A stretch of DNA of 64,000 bases from an uncultured Trueperaceae bacterium. Lineage in GTDB: Bacteria > Deinococcota > Deinococci > Deinococcales > Trueperaceae. A model generated the notes under the pieces. That model made no database searches. It was given only the letters and a program-made list of their open reading frames with translations, and was not told the origin of the DNA. Below are positions 52,790 to 61,555 of this stretch, piece by piece. The stretch spans positions 1 through 64,000 of the forward strand of contig CALMXZ010000015.1 in assembly GCA_937873495.1 (NCBI GenBank), given 5' to 3'. Position 1 is the first letter of the stretch, and every line of letters begins with the position of its first letter. The position numbers and the translations under genes are program-made.

Positions 52790-53788
52790 ATGACCAGAAG
52801 CAGCGATAAAAGAACCGACACGCCGCGGGCGATGGCGCGAGCGCGCCTGCGCCCCGGCGCGGGGGCCGGCCGGACCGGCTCCGGCAGCGGCGGTGCCAAG
52901 CCGGCCGCCCAGCTCACGTTCAAACAGCGCTTCTGGCGCGAGGTGCGCGGCTACGCGGAGGCGCTCCTCATCGCTTTCCTCGTCGTCACGTTCCTGTTCA
53001 CGACCGTCGGCGTGGTGGGCACCTCCATGGAGCCGAACCTGGACGGCGGCAACGGCCGCGGCAACGTCCTGCAGGCCCTGCTCACGGGCGACCGCGTCTT
53101 CATCCCCAAGTTCGACACGTGGCTGCGCCGCGCCGGCCTCCTCGGCACGTACGAGCGCGGGGCGGTCGTAGTACTGCGCGAGCCGGCCACGGCCCCGACG
53201 GCGCTGGAGTCCGGCAAGCGCAACTTCTTCATCAAGCGCATCGTCGGAGTGCCGGGCGACCGCATCCGCATCGAGCGGGGGCAGGTCTACGTCAACGACG
53301 TCGCCATCGACCAGGGCTTCATAACCGATCCCGGTACCATTCGCGTCGCCCCCGTCGACTTCCCGTCCGTGATCGTGCGCGACGGCGTCGTCAGCGCCTT
53401 GGTGATGGGTTTCGAGACGACGCCCAAGGGCAACGCCGTCCCCATGCTTCCCATGGGCGGCTTCTCGCCCGCGAGCGTGAGCGTCGATGACCCGCGCGTT
53501 CAGCTCTTCTATGGCAACGTCTTGAAGAACGTCGAGGTGCCGGCCGGGACGGCCGAAGGCACCCCCGTGGTCCTGAACATGGTCGTGCCAGCCGGTCACT
53601 ACTTCGTGATGGGCGACAACCGCTCTGCTGGCGGCAGCGAGGACTCCCGCTACTTCGGGCCGGTCGAAGCGATGGCGATCGCCGGTCGCGCCACGGCCGT
53701 CATCTGGCCGCCCCGGCGCGACGGGGAGTGGAACTTCCGCGGCTTGTCTGCGCCGGAGGCGTTCAAGGCGGCGGATAGAGCCGAGTAG
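52790..53788 (+). CDS. lepB: Signal peptidase I
   Basis: 332 residues. A Gly/Arg-rich cytoplasmic N-terminus precedes one membrane helix (about 60-82). The catalytic serine is in GTSMEPNL (about 86-93) and the catalytic lysine in FIKRIVGVPGD (about 149-159). The box E motif is MGDNRSAGGSEDSR. A ~75-residue insertion before box E enlarges it. TAGGCT lies eight bases before the ATG, suggesting a leaderless transcript. Confidence 0.93.
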   Translation: MTRSSDKRTDTPRAMARARLRPGAGAGRTGSGSGGAKPAAQLTFKQRFWREVRGYAEALLIAFLVVTFLFTTVGVVGTSMEPNLDGGNGRGNVLQALLTGDRVFIPKFDTWLRRAGLLGTYERGAVVVLREPATAPTALESGKRNFFIKRIVGVPGDRIRIERGQVYVNDVAIDQGFITDPGTIRVAPVDFPSVIVRDGVVSALVMGFETTPKGNAVPMLPMGGFSPASVSVDDPRVQLFYGNVLKNVEVPAGTAEGTPVVLNMVVPAGHYFVMGDNRSAGGSEDSRYFGPVEAMAIAGRATAVIWPPRRDGEWNFRGLSAPEAFKAADRAE

Positions 53789-53804
53789 TTGCGGAGGTAG
53801 CGCG

Positions 53805-54731
53805 TTACTGAACCTGGTCGAGCGGGAACCCCGACCGCCAGCCCAGCGCCTTCCATGCGCGTACAAGGTGCTCCAAACGGTCCCTGACGCGCTCGTCCGA
53901 GAGGTACTGCTCGTGGGTGAAGGCCCGGGCCCCTGGGAGGGCAGGCACCCTTGGCGCCGGGTGCGCTGCCGGAACGGCGCCCACCGTGCCGGCCAACGTG
54001 CGTGGTGACCCTTGTCCGACCAGCGCCGCGCGCTGCCCCGCCACCGCAATCACTTCGCCCACGTCCTGCTCAAACCGTTCCAAACGCAGGTCGGTCGAGA
54101 AAAGCTCCAGGCGGGTCGTCGGGTCGTGAAGGCTGCCTTCTGCGCGCACCCGGCGCCGCGTCTCGTCGCCTAGGTAGTAGACCTCGGCGCGGTCGTCGTC
54201 CGCTGTCAGGAGACCGAGGAGCCCGTTGGGTCCATCGGCCATCGCCCGTACTGCCTCCAGCGAGCCCGTGTAGTAGTGCAGGCGCGGCGCCCGGTCGAGC
54301 GCGGCGGGCGTCGCGAAGCGCGTGATGGCGTCCGTCACCTCGTCATGATGTGCGCGGGCGGCCTCCGCCGAGGTAGCCCCGGCCGAGTAGCGCATGCCGG
54401 CGTTCAGGGCGTGGAAGCCGAACCGCAGCCACGGCGCGGCCGCGGCGAACTCGGTGGCGAAGCGCTCGTCGGCGTGCGCCAGGCGCCAACCGGCGGCCGA
54501 CGACCCCGAGGATCCGCGCTCCGACCCGCCCGCCGGCCCTCGCCTCGCCGCGTCCTCCGCGAAGCAGTAAAGGCTGACGCACAACCCGTAGCGCTCGTGC
54601 AGGTCGCGCAGGTAGGCGAACGTCAGCTGCGCGAACGGGCTCGCGTAACCGCCCGTGAAGGCGTCCCGCAGGCAGCCGAAGACGTCGTCGACGCTGAAGT
54701 GGAGGTACGGCGTCACGTCAGCCGGCGACAC
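53805..54731 (-). CDS. Polysaccharide-deacetylase-like protein of the hexuronate operon
   Basis: 308 residues from GTG 54731, overlapping the uxaC stop. The N-terminal LHFSVDDVFGCLRDAF and the FGFHALN segment resemble the NodB-type deacetylase barrel (Asp pair and His). The full metal triad is not evident, so the assignment is tentative. As the last gene of the hexuronate operon it may act on uronate-containing glycans. Confidence 0.6.
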   Translation of the reverse strand: MSPADVTPYLHFSVDDVFGCLRDAFTGGYASPFAQLTFAYLRDLHERYGLCVSLYCFAEDAARRGPAGGSERGSSGSSAAGWRLAHADERFATEFAAAAPWLRFGFHALNAGMRYSAGATSAEAARAHHDEVTDAITRFATPAALDRAPRLHYYTGSLEAVRAMADGPNGLLGLLTADDDRAEVYYLGDETRRRVRAEGSLHDPTTRLELFSTDLRLERFEQDVGEVIAVAGQRAALVGQGSPRTLAGTVGAVPAAHPAPRVPALPGARAFTHEQYLSDERVRDRLEHLVRAWKALGWRSGFPLDQVQ

Positions 54732-56205
54732 CCAGGCGATAGGTCTCCTTCGTGAGGTCGTACGCGAGCGCGCGGGCCAGCTCCGGCGCCTGGTCCTCGT
54801 CGATGAGGCCCCGCACCACGCGGCCGGCCAGCCAGTCGCACGTCACGCGCCGCCACACGTCGTGGCGCGCGGGGATCGACGGGTAGGCGCGCGTGTCGTC
54901 GACGAAGCCCGCGAGGTTGTAGATGCCGGCCGTCTCCGTCACTGCGTCGAGGTAGCGCTCCATGCCGAGGACGGAGTCGAAGAACCACCACGGCGCGCCC
55001 AGGCGCAGGGCGGGGTAGAAGCCGGCCAGCGGCGCCAGTTCGCGCGAGTAGGTCGTCTCGTCGAGCGTGTAGAGCACCAGACGGAAGCGCTCGTGCGCGC
55101 CGAGTTCGTTCAGGAGGGGCGCGAGCTGGCGCGTCCAGCCGCCGGCGATCGGCATGTCGGCGCCCTTGTCGCGCCCGAAGCGCTCGAAGGTCGGGCGGTG
55201 GTGGTCGCGCAGGGAGCCGACGTGAAGCTGCATGACGAGGCCGTCCTCGGCGCTCATGCGGGCCATGACCATGAGCATGTTGGCGGCGAAGCCGCGGCGC
55301 TCGGCGTCGGTGGCCGTGCCGGCCAGCACGCGGTCGAAGACGGTTTCCGCCTCGGGGAGGGGCGCCGCGTCGGCCGTGAGGGCCGCGTGGTCCGTCGCCG
55401 TGGCGCCCGCCGCCTTGAACGCGGCGCGGCGCTGCTCGAGCGCTGCGAGGTACGCGGCGTAGTCGTCGACGGCGACGCCGCTGCGCTCCTCGAGTAGCCG
55501 CAGGTTGGACAGGAAGTCCTCGCGCGTCGGGTCGATGACGGCGTCGGGCCGGAAGGTCGGGACGACGTTCATGCCCTCCCGCTGGAGCTCGGCGTGCTCC
55601 TGGAGCGAGTCAGTGGCGGCGTCGGTGGTGGCGAGGACCTCGATGCCGAAGCGCGCGAAGAGTGCGCGGGGCCTGAACCCCGGCTCGGCGAGCCTGGCGG
55701 CGAGGTGGTCGTAGGTCCGGTCGGCGTTCGCGGCGGACGGCCGTTCGGCGAGGCCGAACAGGTCGACGAGCTCGTGCTTCAGCCAGAGCCCGCTTGGCGT
55801 GCCAGCGAAGAGGTAGAAGTTGGCGCAGAACTCCCGCCAGATGGCGCGCGGGTCCGTCTCGACCGGTGCGCCGTCGAGGCGCTCCACGCCCAGCCGCTCC
55901 AGGGGCACGCCCTGGCTGTGCAGCATGCGGAGCAGGTAGTGGTCCGGCACGACGAAGGTGGTGGCCGGGTCGCCGAGGGGCGCGTCGTCGAGCAGCAGCG
56001 AGGGCGGCACATGGCCGTGCGGCGAGACTAGCGGCAGGCCCTCGACCTGCGCGAACAGCTCCCGCGCCAACGCGCGCTGGCTCGGGTCGGGGGAGAAACA
56101 GCGGTCCGGGTCGAGCGACCAGGCCGCGCCGGACGCTCCGCGCGTCCGGCCGCCCTGGGGCCCGCGCCCGCCGTCTGGCTTACGGCCGCCCTGCGCCCCG
56201 CTCAC
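54718..56205 (-). CDS. uxaC: Glucuronate/galacturonate isomerase
   Basis: 495 residues. The UxaC features are LVSPHGHVPPSLLLDD (metal-site HxH near 58-60), LRMLHSQGVPLERLG, VPTFRPDAVID, MQLHVGSLRDHHRPTF and YTLDETTYSRELAPLAG. It converts D-glucuronate to D-fructuronate, or galacturonate to tagaturonate. The start overlaps the uxaE stop by ATGA. A Gly/Arg-rich N-terminal ~25 residues precede the domain. Confidence 0.93.
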   Translation of the reverse strand: MSGAQGGRKPDGGRGPQGGRTRGASGAAWSLDPDRCFSPDPSQRALARELFAQVEGLPLVSPHGHVPPSLLLDDAPLGDPATTFVVPDHYLLRMLHSQGVPLERLGVERLDGAPVETDPRAIWREFCANFYLFAGTPSGLWLKHELVDLFGLAERPSAANADRTYDHLAARLAEPGFRPRALFARFGIEVLATTDAATDSLQEHAELQREGMNVVPTFRPDAVIDPTREDFLSNLRLLEERSGVAVDDYAAYLAALEQRRAAFKAAGATATDHAALTADAAPLPEAETVFDRVLAGTATDAERRGFAANMLMVMARMSAEDGLVMQLHVGSLRDHHRPTFERFGRDKGADMPIAGGWTRQLAPLLNELGAHERFRLVLYTLDETTYSRELAPLAGFYPALRLGAPWWFFDSVLGMERYLDAVTETAGIYNLAGFVDDTRAYPSIPARHDVWRRVTCDWLAGRVVRGLIDEDQAPELARALAYDLTKETYRLGVAG

Positions 56206-57767
56206 GCGGCGCCCCTGGCGGTGGGGACGAGCGGGGCGATGTGCCGCTCGAAGTGGCGGCGCAGCGCGGCCCGGTACGCGGCCGGCTCGCGCAGCAGCAC
56301 CGCGCGGATCTCGTCGCCGTGCGCCCTGAGGGCCGAGCCGAAGGTCACGTGCAGCACCTGCCGCGCGTCCAGTTGCTCCAAGAGGGCGCAGACGGCGGTG
56401 CCTTCCAGCGTGGCGAGGTCCGGCATCCGCGCCGGGTTGCCGGAGATGTGGTACGAGTGCACGTCCTCCGCGAAATGCTCCCGGGCCAGCACGGCGATGC
56501 GCCTGAGCAACCCCGGCTCATGCGCGCCCACGACGCGTAGGGCCTCCAGGTAGCTCGTGCCGGCCGTCTTGAGGTGTACGAGCCCGTTGGTGGCCGCGGC
56601 CGCGATGGGGTAGACGGCGAACTTGTCCGAGCCGGAATGGAGGCTCAGCTTGTAGGGGCCGAGCTGAGCCGCGATGGCCGCGTGGCCCTGTAGGCACCGC
56701 GCCAGGTCGCCGAGGTCACCGATGTACTCGACGCCCTTCTCGAAGTCGCCTACGAACCGCGGCGCGAGCGACACCCAGGCCACGCCGAGGCGGCGCAGCT
56801 CCGTCGCGAGGTAGACGTGCTCGGCGAACGTCGTCGGGGTGGGCGTCTCGTCGACGGACACCTCGAGTTCGGTCGGGTACGTGGCGGTGGCCGCCAGATG
56901 CCTGGCCAGCTTCGCGACGTGAGCCACGGCCCGGCCGTACTTGACGGCCGCCCGCTCGAGCGCTCCCGGTCCGAAGGTGGCCGCCTCGGCGCCGAGGTCG
57001 ACGCGCGCGTCGGCGAGCCGCGCGCGCAGGTCGCCAGGCGTCGTCTCCATGGCCTGCCACGGCAGGGCCTCGAACGCCTGCTGCAGCGCCGCCCCGCTCA
57101 GCGTGTCCGCCGCCGGGTTCACGTGCTCGCCCGGGTCGATGGTGAAGAAGGAGTAGCCGACTGCTAAGCACAGGTCTATGTCGGCCTCGCTCTTGAGGTG
57201 GTCGGCGTCCGCGCCGACCGCGTGCTGCCAGCCGGCCGTGAAGGCGCCCCAGGTCGCGTCGTCGACGACCTCGCGCGGGGTGCGGCCCGTGCGCGCGTTC
57301 TCGCGCATGGACTGCTGGCCGAAGATGGCCTCCACCTTGCCGGCGGCGCCGCACGCGTTCAGGGCGTCGACGTGGCCGGGCGTGGCGAGGCCGAGCCGGT
57401 CGCCGAAGCCGCCGCTCGTGGCGAGGCCGAGGGGACGCGGCACGAGGTTCGGCAGGAGTGTGCGGAGCGCGGCGTCCGTGGCGGGCGCGCGGCCGGCGCG
57501 GAAGACCGTCCAGCCGCCGCTCGCGTGGGTCTCTGGGCGCAGGGCCTCGATGACGGCGCCGGCGGCGCCGAGCGCGTGGTTCGCCAAGGTGGCCATGACG
57601 AGGCGGTCGGCGCCACCCCCGGCCTCGGCCCAGAAGAACAGGCCGTCTACCCCGCGGGCGCTGCCCGGCACTGCCTGGTGCCCGTGCTCCGTGGCCACGC
57701 GCGCGGCCGCCCGGTCGGCCGTCCCGTCTGTCGTCCTGTCCGCCGAGGGCCTGGTGGTCTCGCTCAT
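56202..57767 (-). CDS. uxaE: Tagaturonate/fructuronate epimerase
   Basis: 521 residues from ATG 57767 with GGAGAG six bases upstream. It matches the UxaE family of Thermotoga: HLKSEADIDLCLAVGYSFFTIDPGEHVNP, SLHSGSDKFAVYPIA and DVHSYHISGNPARMPDL. UxaE interconverts D-tagaturonate and D-fructuronate, so galacturonate can enter the glucuronate branch. It is translationally coupled to uxaC. Confidence 0.9.
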   Translation of the reverse strand: MSETTRPSADRTTDGTADRAAARVATEHGHQAVPGSARGVDGLFFWAEAGGGADRLVMATLANHALGAAGAVIEALRPETHASGGWTVFRAGRAPATDAALRTLLPNLVPRPLGLATSGGFGDRLGLATPGHVDALNACGAAGKVEAIFGQQSMRENARTGRTPREVVDDATWGAFTAGWQHAVGADADHLKSEADIDLCLAVGYSFFTIDPGEHVNPAADTLSGAALQQAFEALPWQAMETTPGDLRARLADARVDLGAEAATFGPGALERAAVKYGRAVAHVAKLARHLAATATYPTELEVSVDETPTPTTFAEHVYLATELRRLGVAWVSLAPRFVGDFEKGVEYIGDLGDLARCLQGHAAIAAQLGPYKLSLHSGSDKFAVYPIAAAATNGLVHLKTAGTSYLEALRVVGAHEPGLLRRIAVLAREHFAEDVHSYHISGNPARMPDLATLEGTAVCALLEQLDARQVLHVTFGSALRAHGDEIRAVLLREPAAYRAALRRHFERHIAPLVPTARGAA

Positions 57768-57837
57768 CGTTCTCTCCAATGCGTCCTGCTTGGTCGTTCC
57801 GGCGTCTGCCGCTCCGGTGCCAGCTTCTCCAGTGGGC

Positions 57838-58881
57838 TCACGGCGCACTCTCCCTCACGATCAGTTCCGGCGCGAAGGTCTTGTCCGTCGGCTTCCTGCC
57901 GCGCTGCAGGGCGAAGATCGTCTCCACCGCCAGGCGGCCGAGCCCGTACTTCTCGATGCGCAGTGTCGTCAGCGAGGGCGCGACGGCGCTGGCCATGCGG
58001 ATGTCGTCACAGCCGACCACTGCTACGTCCTCAGGCACGCGTAGGCCGGCCTCTCGTAGGGCGCGCACGGCGCCGAGTGCTGCCAGGTCGTTGTAGGCGA
58101 CGATGCCGTCGAAGCCGGGACCGCCCGCGCGCGCTTGCGCCGCCCAGCGTGACGCCGCCTCGTAGCCGGCGTCCTCGACGGGCTCGCAGTGCGTCAGGAG
58201 CGCGTCGCTCACGCTCACGCCCGCCTCGCGCATAGCGGCGAGGAACCCCTCGCGCCGGTACCTGGCGCTGGCCGAGCGGTCCGGTCCGCCGAGGAGCGCC
58301 AGGCGTTTGCGGCCGCGTTCCAGCAGATGCCCGACGGCGAGGTGGGCGCCGAGGAGGTCGTCGACCATCAGGCTCACGGCCGGCCCACCCGGGACCTGGC
58401 GGTTGATGAGCACCGAGGCCGGGTGGGCCGACAGCAGGTCGGTCAGCTCGCGGTCGGGGAGGCGCGCGCTGCAGACGATCACCCCGTCGACCCGGTGCCC
58501 CGCGAGGTTGCGTAGGGCGGCGCGCTCGCGCGCCTGGTCCTCGACGGCGTTGGCGAGCGCCACGGTGTAGCCGGCGGCCCAGGCGGCGTCCTCCGCCCCA
58601 CGGACGATCTCGGGAAAGAAGGGGTTGGTGATGTCGGGTACGACGATGCCGATGGTGCGCGTGCGGCCCTGCGTGAGGGAACGCGCGAGCTGATTCGGCT
58701 GGTAGTCGAGTTCCTCGATGGCCCGGCGAACGCGCTCGCGCGTCGCCTCGCTGACGCGGCCCGTGCCGTTCACGACGCGTGAGACGGTCATGGTCGACAC
58801 GCCCGCGACCGCCGCGACGTCGGCGTTCGTGACGGTCCTCGGTCTGGAGCCGTCACCGCGTCGCCCGGGCCGGTCGGTCAC
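57838..58881 (-). CDS. LacI-family regulator of the hexuronate operon
   Basis: 347 residues. The helix-turn-helix is TNADVAAVAGVSTMTVSRVVN, with hinge YQPNQLARSLTQ. The sensor domain has GIVVPDITNPFFPEI and GFDGIVAYNDLAA. GTG 58881 lies eight bases after the SDR stop. It sits inside the operon and so controls its own synthesis; a LacI-type palindrome lies before the first gene. Confidence 0.9.
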   Translation of the reverse strand: MTDRPGRRGDGSRPRTVTNADVAAVAGVSTMTVSRVVNGTGRVSEATRERVRRAIEELDYQPNQLARSLTQGRTRTIGIVVPDITNPFFPEIVRGAEDAAWAAGYTVALANAVEDQARERAALRNLAGHRVDGVIVCSARLPDRELTDLLSAHPASVLINRQVPGGPAVSLMVDDLLGAHLAVGHLLERGRKRLALLGGPDRSASARYRREGFLAAMREAGVSVSDALLTHCEPVEDAGYEAASRWAAQARAGGPGFDGIVAYNDLAALGAVRALREAGLRVPEDVAVVGCDDIRMASAVAPSLTTLRIEKYGLGRLAVETIFALQRGRKPTDKTFAPELIVRESAP

Positions 58882-58888
58882 GTCCGGG

Positions 58889-59794
58889 TCAAACCCCGCT
58901 GGTGACGGCGAAGCCGCCGTCCACGGGCACCACGACGCCCGTCACGAAGCGGCTGGCGTCCGAGCAGAGCCATACAAGCGTGCCGACGAGCTCCTCCGGT
59001 TCGCCGAAGCGCCCGAGGGGCGTGTGGTCGAGGATGGTCCGGCCGCGCGCCGTGAGCGACCCGTCCTCCTCGAGCAGGAGGCGGCGGTTCTGGTTGCCGA
59101 TGAAGAACCCGGGCGCCATGGCGTTGACGCGCAGGCCGCCGCCGTACTGGCGGCCGAACTCCATGGCGAGCCAGCGTGTCAGGTTGTCGATGGCGGCCTT
59201 GGCCGCCGAGTAGCCCACGACGCGCGTGATGGCCCGCAGCGCTGCCATCGACGAGATGTTGACGATGCTTCCGCAGCCGCCCTTGGCGAGCTCGGCCCCG
59301 AACACCTGGATGGGCAGGACCGTGCCCATGTAGTTGAGGTCGATCACCCCACGCATGGGCTCCTCGCCGAGCTCGAGGAAGCTGGCGCCGGGCGACAGGG
59401 TGGCGCCAGGCATGTTGCCGCCGGCCGCGTTCACGAGGATGTCGATGCGGCCGAAGCGCTCCAGGAGCGCCGCGCGCGCGTGTTCGAGGGCGGCGCGGTC
59501 GAGGACGTCGGCCGGCGTGGCCAGCGCCTCGTACCCTTCTGAGGCGAGGCTCGCGGCCAGCTCCTGGGCCCGCTCGGCGTTCCTGCCCAGCACGGCGACC
59601 TTCGCCCCGTGCGCGGCCAGGCCGCGCGCCATCTCGCCACCCAGGACGCCCGTGGCGCCCGTGACGAGCGCGACGCGGCCGGTGAGGTCGAAGCGGTCGC
59701 GGCTCATGGATGAGCCGTGGCTCATCGCCGCGCCGCCGCTTTCAGAGGAGCCGGGGTCCGCCGAGGAGCCGTCATTTGCGGCCGCACCGCTCAT
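58889..59794 (-). CDS. SDR-family oxidoreductase, candidate fructuronate reductase
   Basis: 301 residues. The classical SDR motifs are VALVTGATGVLGGEMARGL, NAAGG, IVNISSMAA and YSAAKAAIDNL (catalytic Tyr and Lys). The context with uxaC and uxaE suggests fructuronate to mannonate reduction (the SDR form of UxuB). ATG 59794 overlaps the nagB-like stop (ATGA). The first ~25 residues are low-complexity and the fold begins at FDLTGRVAL. Confidence 0.88.
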   Translation of the reverse strand: MSGAAANDGSSADPGSSESGGAAMSHGSSMSRDRFDLTGRVALVTGATGVLGGEMARGLAAHGAKVAVLGRNAERAQELAASLASEGYEALATPADVLDRAALEHARAALLERFGRIDILVNAAGGNMPGATLSPGASFLELGEEPMRGVIDLNYMGTVLPIQVFGAELAKGGCGSIVNISSMAALRAITRVVGYSAAKAAIDNLTRWLAMEFGRQYGGGLRVNAMAPGFFIGNQNRRLLLEEDGSLTARGRTILDHTPLGRFGEPEELVGTLVWLCSDASRFVTGVVVPVDGGFAVTSGV

Positions 59795-60573
59795 CGCAGC
59801 CCTGCCGCGGACGCCGGGTCCAGGTAGAGCCGCGCGTGCCGCACGGTGCGCAGGACGGAGCCGGGGTGATCCTCGCTCACTGGCCCGTACAGGCAGGCCT
59901 GTACGGCGGGGACCTTGCGCGCTTCCGGCACGATGCAGAGGACCTGCTTGGGGGCCAGGAGCGCCGGGATGGTGAGGGTGATGGCGTGCGTCGGCACGGA
60001 GGCGAGGTCGGGGAAGTGCCCCTCGCCGACCTGCTGCTTACGGCTTGCCTCGGCCAGCTCGATGACCTTCACCCAGTGGGGGTCGTCGAAGAACGCGTAG
60101 GGCGGGTCGTTGAACGCGAGGTGGCCGTTCTCGCCCCAACCGAGCGCCACGAGGTCGACCGGGTGGGCGCGCAGGAGCGCCTCGTAGGCGCGGCAGTTCT
60201 CCTCGGCCTTGTCCTCGTCGCCCGGCACGGGGTGGAACTCGCCGAGCGGCACGTGTTCTACGAAGTGCTCGTGCAGGAAGCGCGGGAAGCTCGCCGGGTG
60301 TCCGGCAGGCAACCCGAGGTACTCGTCCATGTGGAACGCGCGCACGCGCCGCCAGTCGACGCCGTCGAGCTCGCGCAGCGCGTGCAGGAAGGCGAGCTGC
60401 GAGTTGCCGGTCGCGAGGATGACGTTCGCCTCGCCGCGCTCGCGGATGGCGGAGGCGAGCGCCTCGCGAGCATCCAGTGCCGCGGCCAACCCCATGGCCT
60501 CGGTGCTGTCGTACACGGCGACCGGAAGGGAGTCGACCGTTAGTTCACGTACGGGTGTTGGTGCGCCTGGCAT
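59791..60573 (-). CDS. NagB/6-phosphogluconolactonase-family isomerase-deaminase
   Basis: 260 residues from ATG 60573, with AAAGGA upstream. The NagB fold motifs are VILATGNSQLAFLHAL, AFHMDEYLGLP and VALGWGENGHLAFNDPP. It acts on an amino-sugar phosphate or related compound. As the first gene of the hexuronate operon its job there is unclear; it may deal with an aminated uronate or feed sugar from mixed glycans. Paralogue of the gene at 37138. Confidence 0.85.
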   Translation of the reverse strand: MPGAPTPVRELTVDSLPVAVYDSTEAMGLAAALDAREALASAIRERGEANVILATGNSQLAFLHALRELDGVDWRRVRAFHMDEYLGLPAGHPASFPRFLHEHFVEHVPLGEFHPVPGDEDKAEENCRAYEALLRAHPVDLVALGWGENGHLAFNDPPYAFFDDPHWVKVIELAEASRKQQVGEGHFPDLASVPTHAITLTIPALLAPKQVLCIVPEARKVPAVQACLYGPVSEDHPGSVLRTVRHARLYLDPASAAGLR

Positions 60574-60697
60574 GCGGACATCCTTTCGCTCGCCGTCGAC
60601 CGCCCGTGAGCGCGGATGGCGCCTGGGACGGTCCGAACCCGGTGAACCGGTTCGGGCAAGTGCGCGGGCCGCCGCCGCGACCCTGTTCGACACGTTA

Positions 60698-60711
60698 GGT
60701 TACCGCTAACG
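60698..60711. promoter_or_regulatory. LacI-type operator of the hexuronate operon
   Basis: GGTTACCGCTAACG, a near-palindrome around a central CG with TTA/TAA half-sites, matching the LacI-family consensus TGNTANCGNTANCA at its core. It lies 15-30 bases downstream of the predicted transcription start. Confidence 0.6.
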
Positions 60712-60732
60712 CAAGCTGCTCGACTGCTGTCA

Positions 60733-60762
60733 AGGATAGGGAGGGGCGGTCGGGGCTGTCAA
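60733..60762 (-). promoter_or_regulatory. Promoter of the hexuronate operon
   Basis: Minus strand: TTGACA (60762-60757), 18 bases, TATCCT (60738-60733). A second TTGACA follows immediately downstream and could serve another start. Confidence 0.65.
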
Positions 60763-60967
60763 GGTAGGGCGCGGGTGGCGCTCCCAGAGCTCGCGCAGGG
60801 TTCTAGGAGCGATGACGTTCATGCAAACGGTGTATGTCAGAACGACGTATAGCGCTGTGATTCAGGCGTGCCTTCTCAGGCGGCTACCCTCTAGAGTCAT
60901 GCTGCGAGCCCAGCAACGAACCTACCAGGCGCCCGGCGCCCGCGCGCCGAAGAACGGATGGCCGACG

Positions 60968-61471
60968 ATGCCGATACCAGCCGAAGTCGCACTGCTCCTC
61001 GAGTCCTTCGACCGTAACGCCCGTGTAACGCGCGCCCTGCTCGACACCCTCAGCATGGAGGACCTCGAGTACAGCGACGGCGTGGGCGGGTTCAAGATCG
61101 GCCAGCACCTGGCCGACATCGTGAACTTCAGGCTCGGTTGGCTGAAGCGCGTCTCGCCCGAGCACGCCGAGCGCGTCACCGATGTGACGGGCGAGACGCC
61201 GACCTGGCTGACGGTCGGGAGCGTTGCCGAACTACAGGCCGCGTTCGACGAAGGGGACGCCGCCATGCGCAGCGCCGTGCTGGACGCCATGGCCGAGGGT
61301 CGGGGGTTCAAGGGGTATTACGAATCGCACCCGGCCCACCTCATCCAGCACTGCATCGTGCACGACTCGCACCACCGCGGGCAGATCGCGGCGCTGCTGC
61401 GGCAGGCCGGACGGCCCGAGGACCAGCGCATGGCGCTGGAAGACCTGAGCTGGGCGATCTGGCGCGAGTAG
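60968..61471 (+). CDS. DinB-family metalloprotein
   Basis: 167 residues. The four-helix DinB/YfiT fold is indicated by FKIGQHLADIVNFRLGW (first metal His), then HPAHLIQHCIVHDSHHRGQIAALLR, whose HDSHHRGQI contains the usual histidine pair. Members bind zinc or nickel; some are thiol transferases. An alternative ATG 60899, nine bases after a TACCCT box, would give a leaderless protein 23 residues longer. Confidence 0.85.
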   Translation: MPIPAEVALLLESFDRNARVTRALLDTLSMEDLEYSDGVGGFKIGQHLADIVNFRLGWLKRVSPEHAERVTDVTGETPTWLTVGSVAELQAAFDEGDAAMRSAVLDAMAEGRGFKGYYESHPAHLIQHCIVHDSHHRGQIAALLRQAGRPEDQRMALEDLSWAIWRE

Positions 61472-61555
61472 CCCAGGTTGGTGCGGTCGGTGCCAGCATG
61501 CTCGACTCGTGCGAGAGACCGACGGTGACGCCGCCCCGGTAATATCGTGGGCCAG

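Larger units (their letters stand above)
60574..60967. other. Divergent intergenic region
   Basis: Holds the hexuronate-operon promoter and operator and, on the right, a possible DinB-gene promoter (TACCCT at 60885-60890). No further gene is visible. Confidence 0.5.
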
